A stretch of DNA of 13,894 nucleotides. It comes from Clostridiales bacterium (lineage in GTDB: Bacteria; Bacillota; Clostridia; Oscillospirales; Oscillospiraceae). Location of the stretch: assembly GCA_019422005.1 (NCBI GenBank), contig JAHZEF010000050.1, positions 1-13,894 on the forward strand, in the 5' to 3' direction. Positions 13,334 through 13,894 of this stretch are shown piece by piece. The first letter of the stretch is position 1. Every line of letters begins with the position of its first letter. Made by a program: the position numbers and the translations under genes. Under the pieces are notes generated by a model. That model saw only the letters and a list, made by a program, of their open reading frames with translations, was not told the DNA's origin and made no database searches.

Positions 13334-13362
13334 TGCAACGAATGTACGGCGAAAAACGAATC
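13334..13362 (+). promoter_or_regulatory. Possible ECF-type autoregulated promoter
   Basis: TGCAAC (13334-13339) carries the AAC core common in ECF -35 elements, and CGAATC (13357-13362) lies 17 bases further on, in the place of a CGTC-like -10. ECF genes are often self-transcribed. Both motifs are short, so this is a suggestion only. Confidence 0.3.
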
Positions 13363-13392
13363 TATTTCCGGAAGCAGAAAGGAGGCGGCGGA

Positions 13393-13894
13393 TTGGAGCA
13401 GGAGATCAGATGGATCCGGGCGGTTCAGCGATCCGGATCCCGGGAGGCGGCGGACTGCCTGATCCGCGCCTACTACGATGAAATCTACCGGTTTGTTTAC
13501 CGGCAGGTGGGAAGCCGGGAGGATGCGATGGATCTGACGCAGACCATTTTTATGGCAATGCTCCGGTCGCTGCCGTCCTACGACGCCGGCCGCGCCGCAT
13601 TCCGAACCTGGCTCTACCGTGTCGCTGCCAACAAGGTGATCGACGCCCGGCGGCGCAGCGGCCCGGCCGCTGTCCCGCTGGAAGAGGCCGCGCCGGCTGT
13701 GCAGGAGGATTTTACCGGACGGGTTCGGGACAGGGAACTTCTGCGGCAGATTGAAGGCTATGTCCGGGCGCTGGATCCGGCATTGCAGACGATATTCCGG
13801 CTGCGGATCTATGCGGAGGCGCCTTTTCCGGAAATTGCCGCCGTGACCGGGCAGCCGGAGAGCAAAATCAAGGCGCAGTATTACAGCCTGCTGG
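13393..13894 (+). CDS. ECF-family RNA polymerase sigma factor (3' end outside window)
   Basis: There are 167 complete codons from a TTG start 7 nt after AAAGGAGG (13378-13385); no ATG near the ribosome binding site is in frame. Residues about 22-90 are sigma region 2 (YDEIYRFVYRQVGSREDAMD, LTQTIFMAML, then AAFRTWLYRVAANKVIDARRR). After a short linker, region 4 (about 123-167) reads LDPALQTIFRLRIYAE, PFPEIAAVTGQPESKIK, cut just before the usual end. It redirects RNA polymerase to a stress or envelope regulon. An anti-sigma factor would be expected next, beyond the window. Confidence 0.9.
   Translation, partial: MEQEIRWIRAVQRSGSREAADCLIRAYYDEIYRFVYRQVGSREDAMDLTQTIFMAMLRSLPSYDAGRAAFRTWLYRVAANKVIDARRRSGPAAVPLEEAAPAVQEDFTGRVRDRELLRQIEGYVRALDPALQTIFRLRIYAEAPFPEIAAVTGQPESKIKAQYYSLL

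Overview
The window looks like chromosomal DNA from a fairly GC-rich member of the Clostridia (Firmicutes), perhaps an Oscillospiraceae- or Lachnospiraceae-type gut anaerobe. This is an inference. It rests on strong AGGAGG ribosome binding sites, near-consensus sigma-A promoters, a clostridial-style Crp/Fnr regulator with a CxxxCxFH motif beside a ferredoxin-like protein, a VanZ protein and an RbsABC-type transporter with a ROK regulator. No rRNA, tRNA, CRISPR array, integrase or transposase was seen.

Layout. (1) 1-1337: a Crp/Fnr regulator (minus, cut by the window start) is divergent from a cysteine-rich iron-sulfur protein (plus). Their promoters share one palindrome, so one bound dimer could control both. 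(2) 1731-6981: a ROK repressor (minus) is divergent from a sugar ABC operon in the order permease, ATPase, lipoprotein binding protein. The ROK protein has the zinc motif but not the kinase aspartate, so it is probably a pure sensor of the transported sugar or its phosphate. (3) 7205-8131: an unrecognised 308-residue protein made of two divergent copies of one domain of about 165 residues. (4) 8209-8890: a decayed sodium-dependent (NSS/SNF) transporter lies downstream of a tiny, well-formed 25-codon gene that has its own consensus promoter, ribosome binding site and terminator. (5) 9082-10791: an AzgA-type purine permease with a promoter, a structured leader of about 184 nt and a 17-bp terminator. 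(6) 10845-12030: a nucleotidyltransferase and a GreA-family factor overlap by 8 nt (minus). (7) 12150-13370: a noticeably AT-richer patch with a two-gene membrane-protein operon, the second gene being VanZ-like. (8) 13393-end: the start of an ECF sigma factor with a TTG start.

No large undescribed system is evident. The parts most worth a second look are the 25-residue peptide gene and its relation to the dead transporter, the purine permease leader with mutually exclusive pairings, the internally duplicated protein, and the Crp/ferredoxin pair with a shared operator. All functional assignments come from reading motifs by eye; no database search was run.
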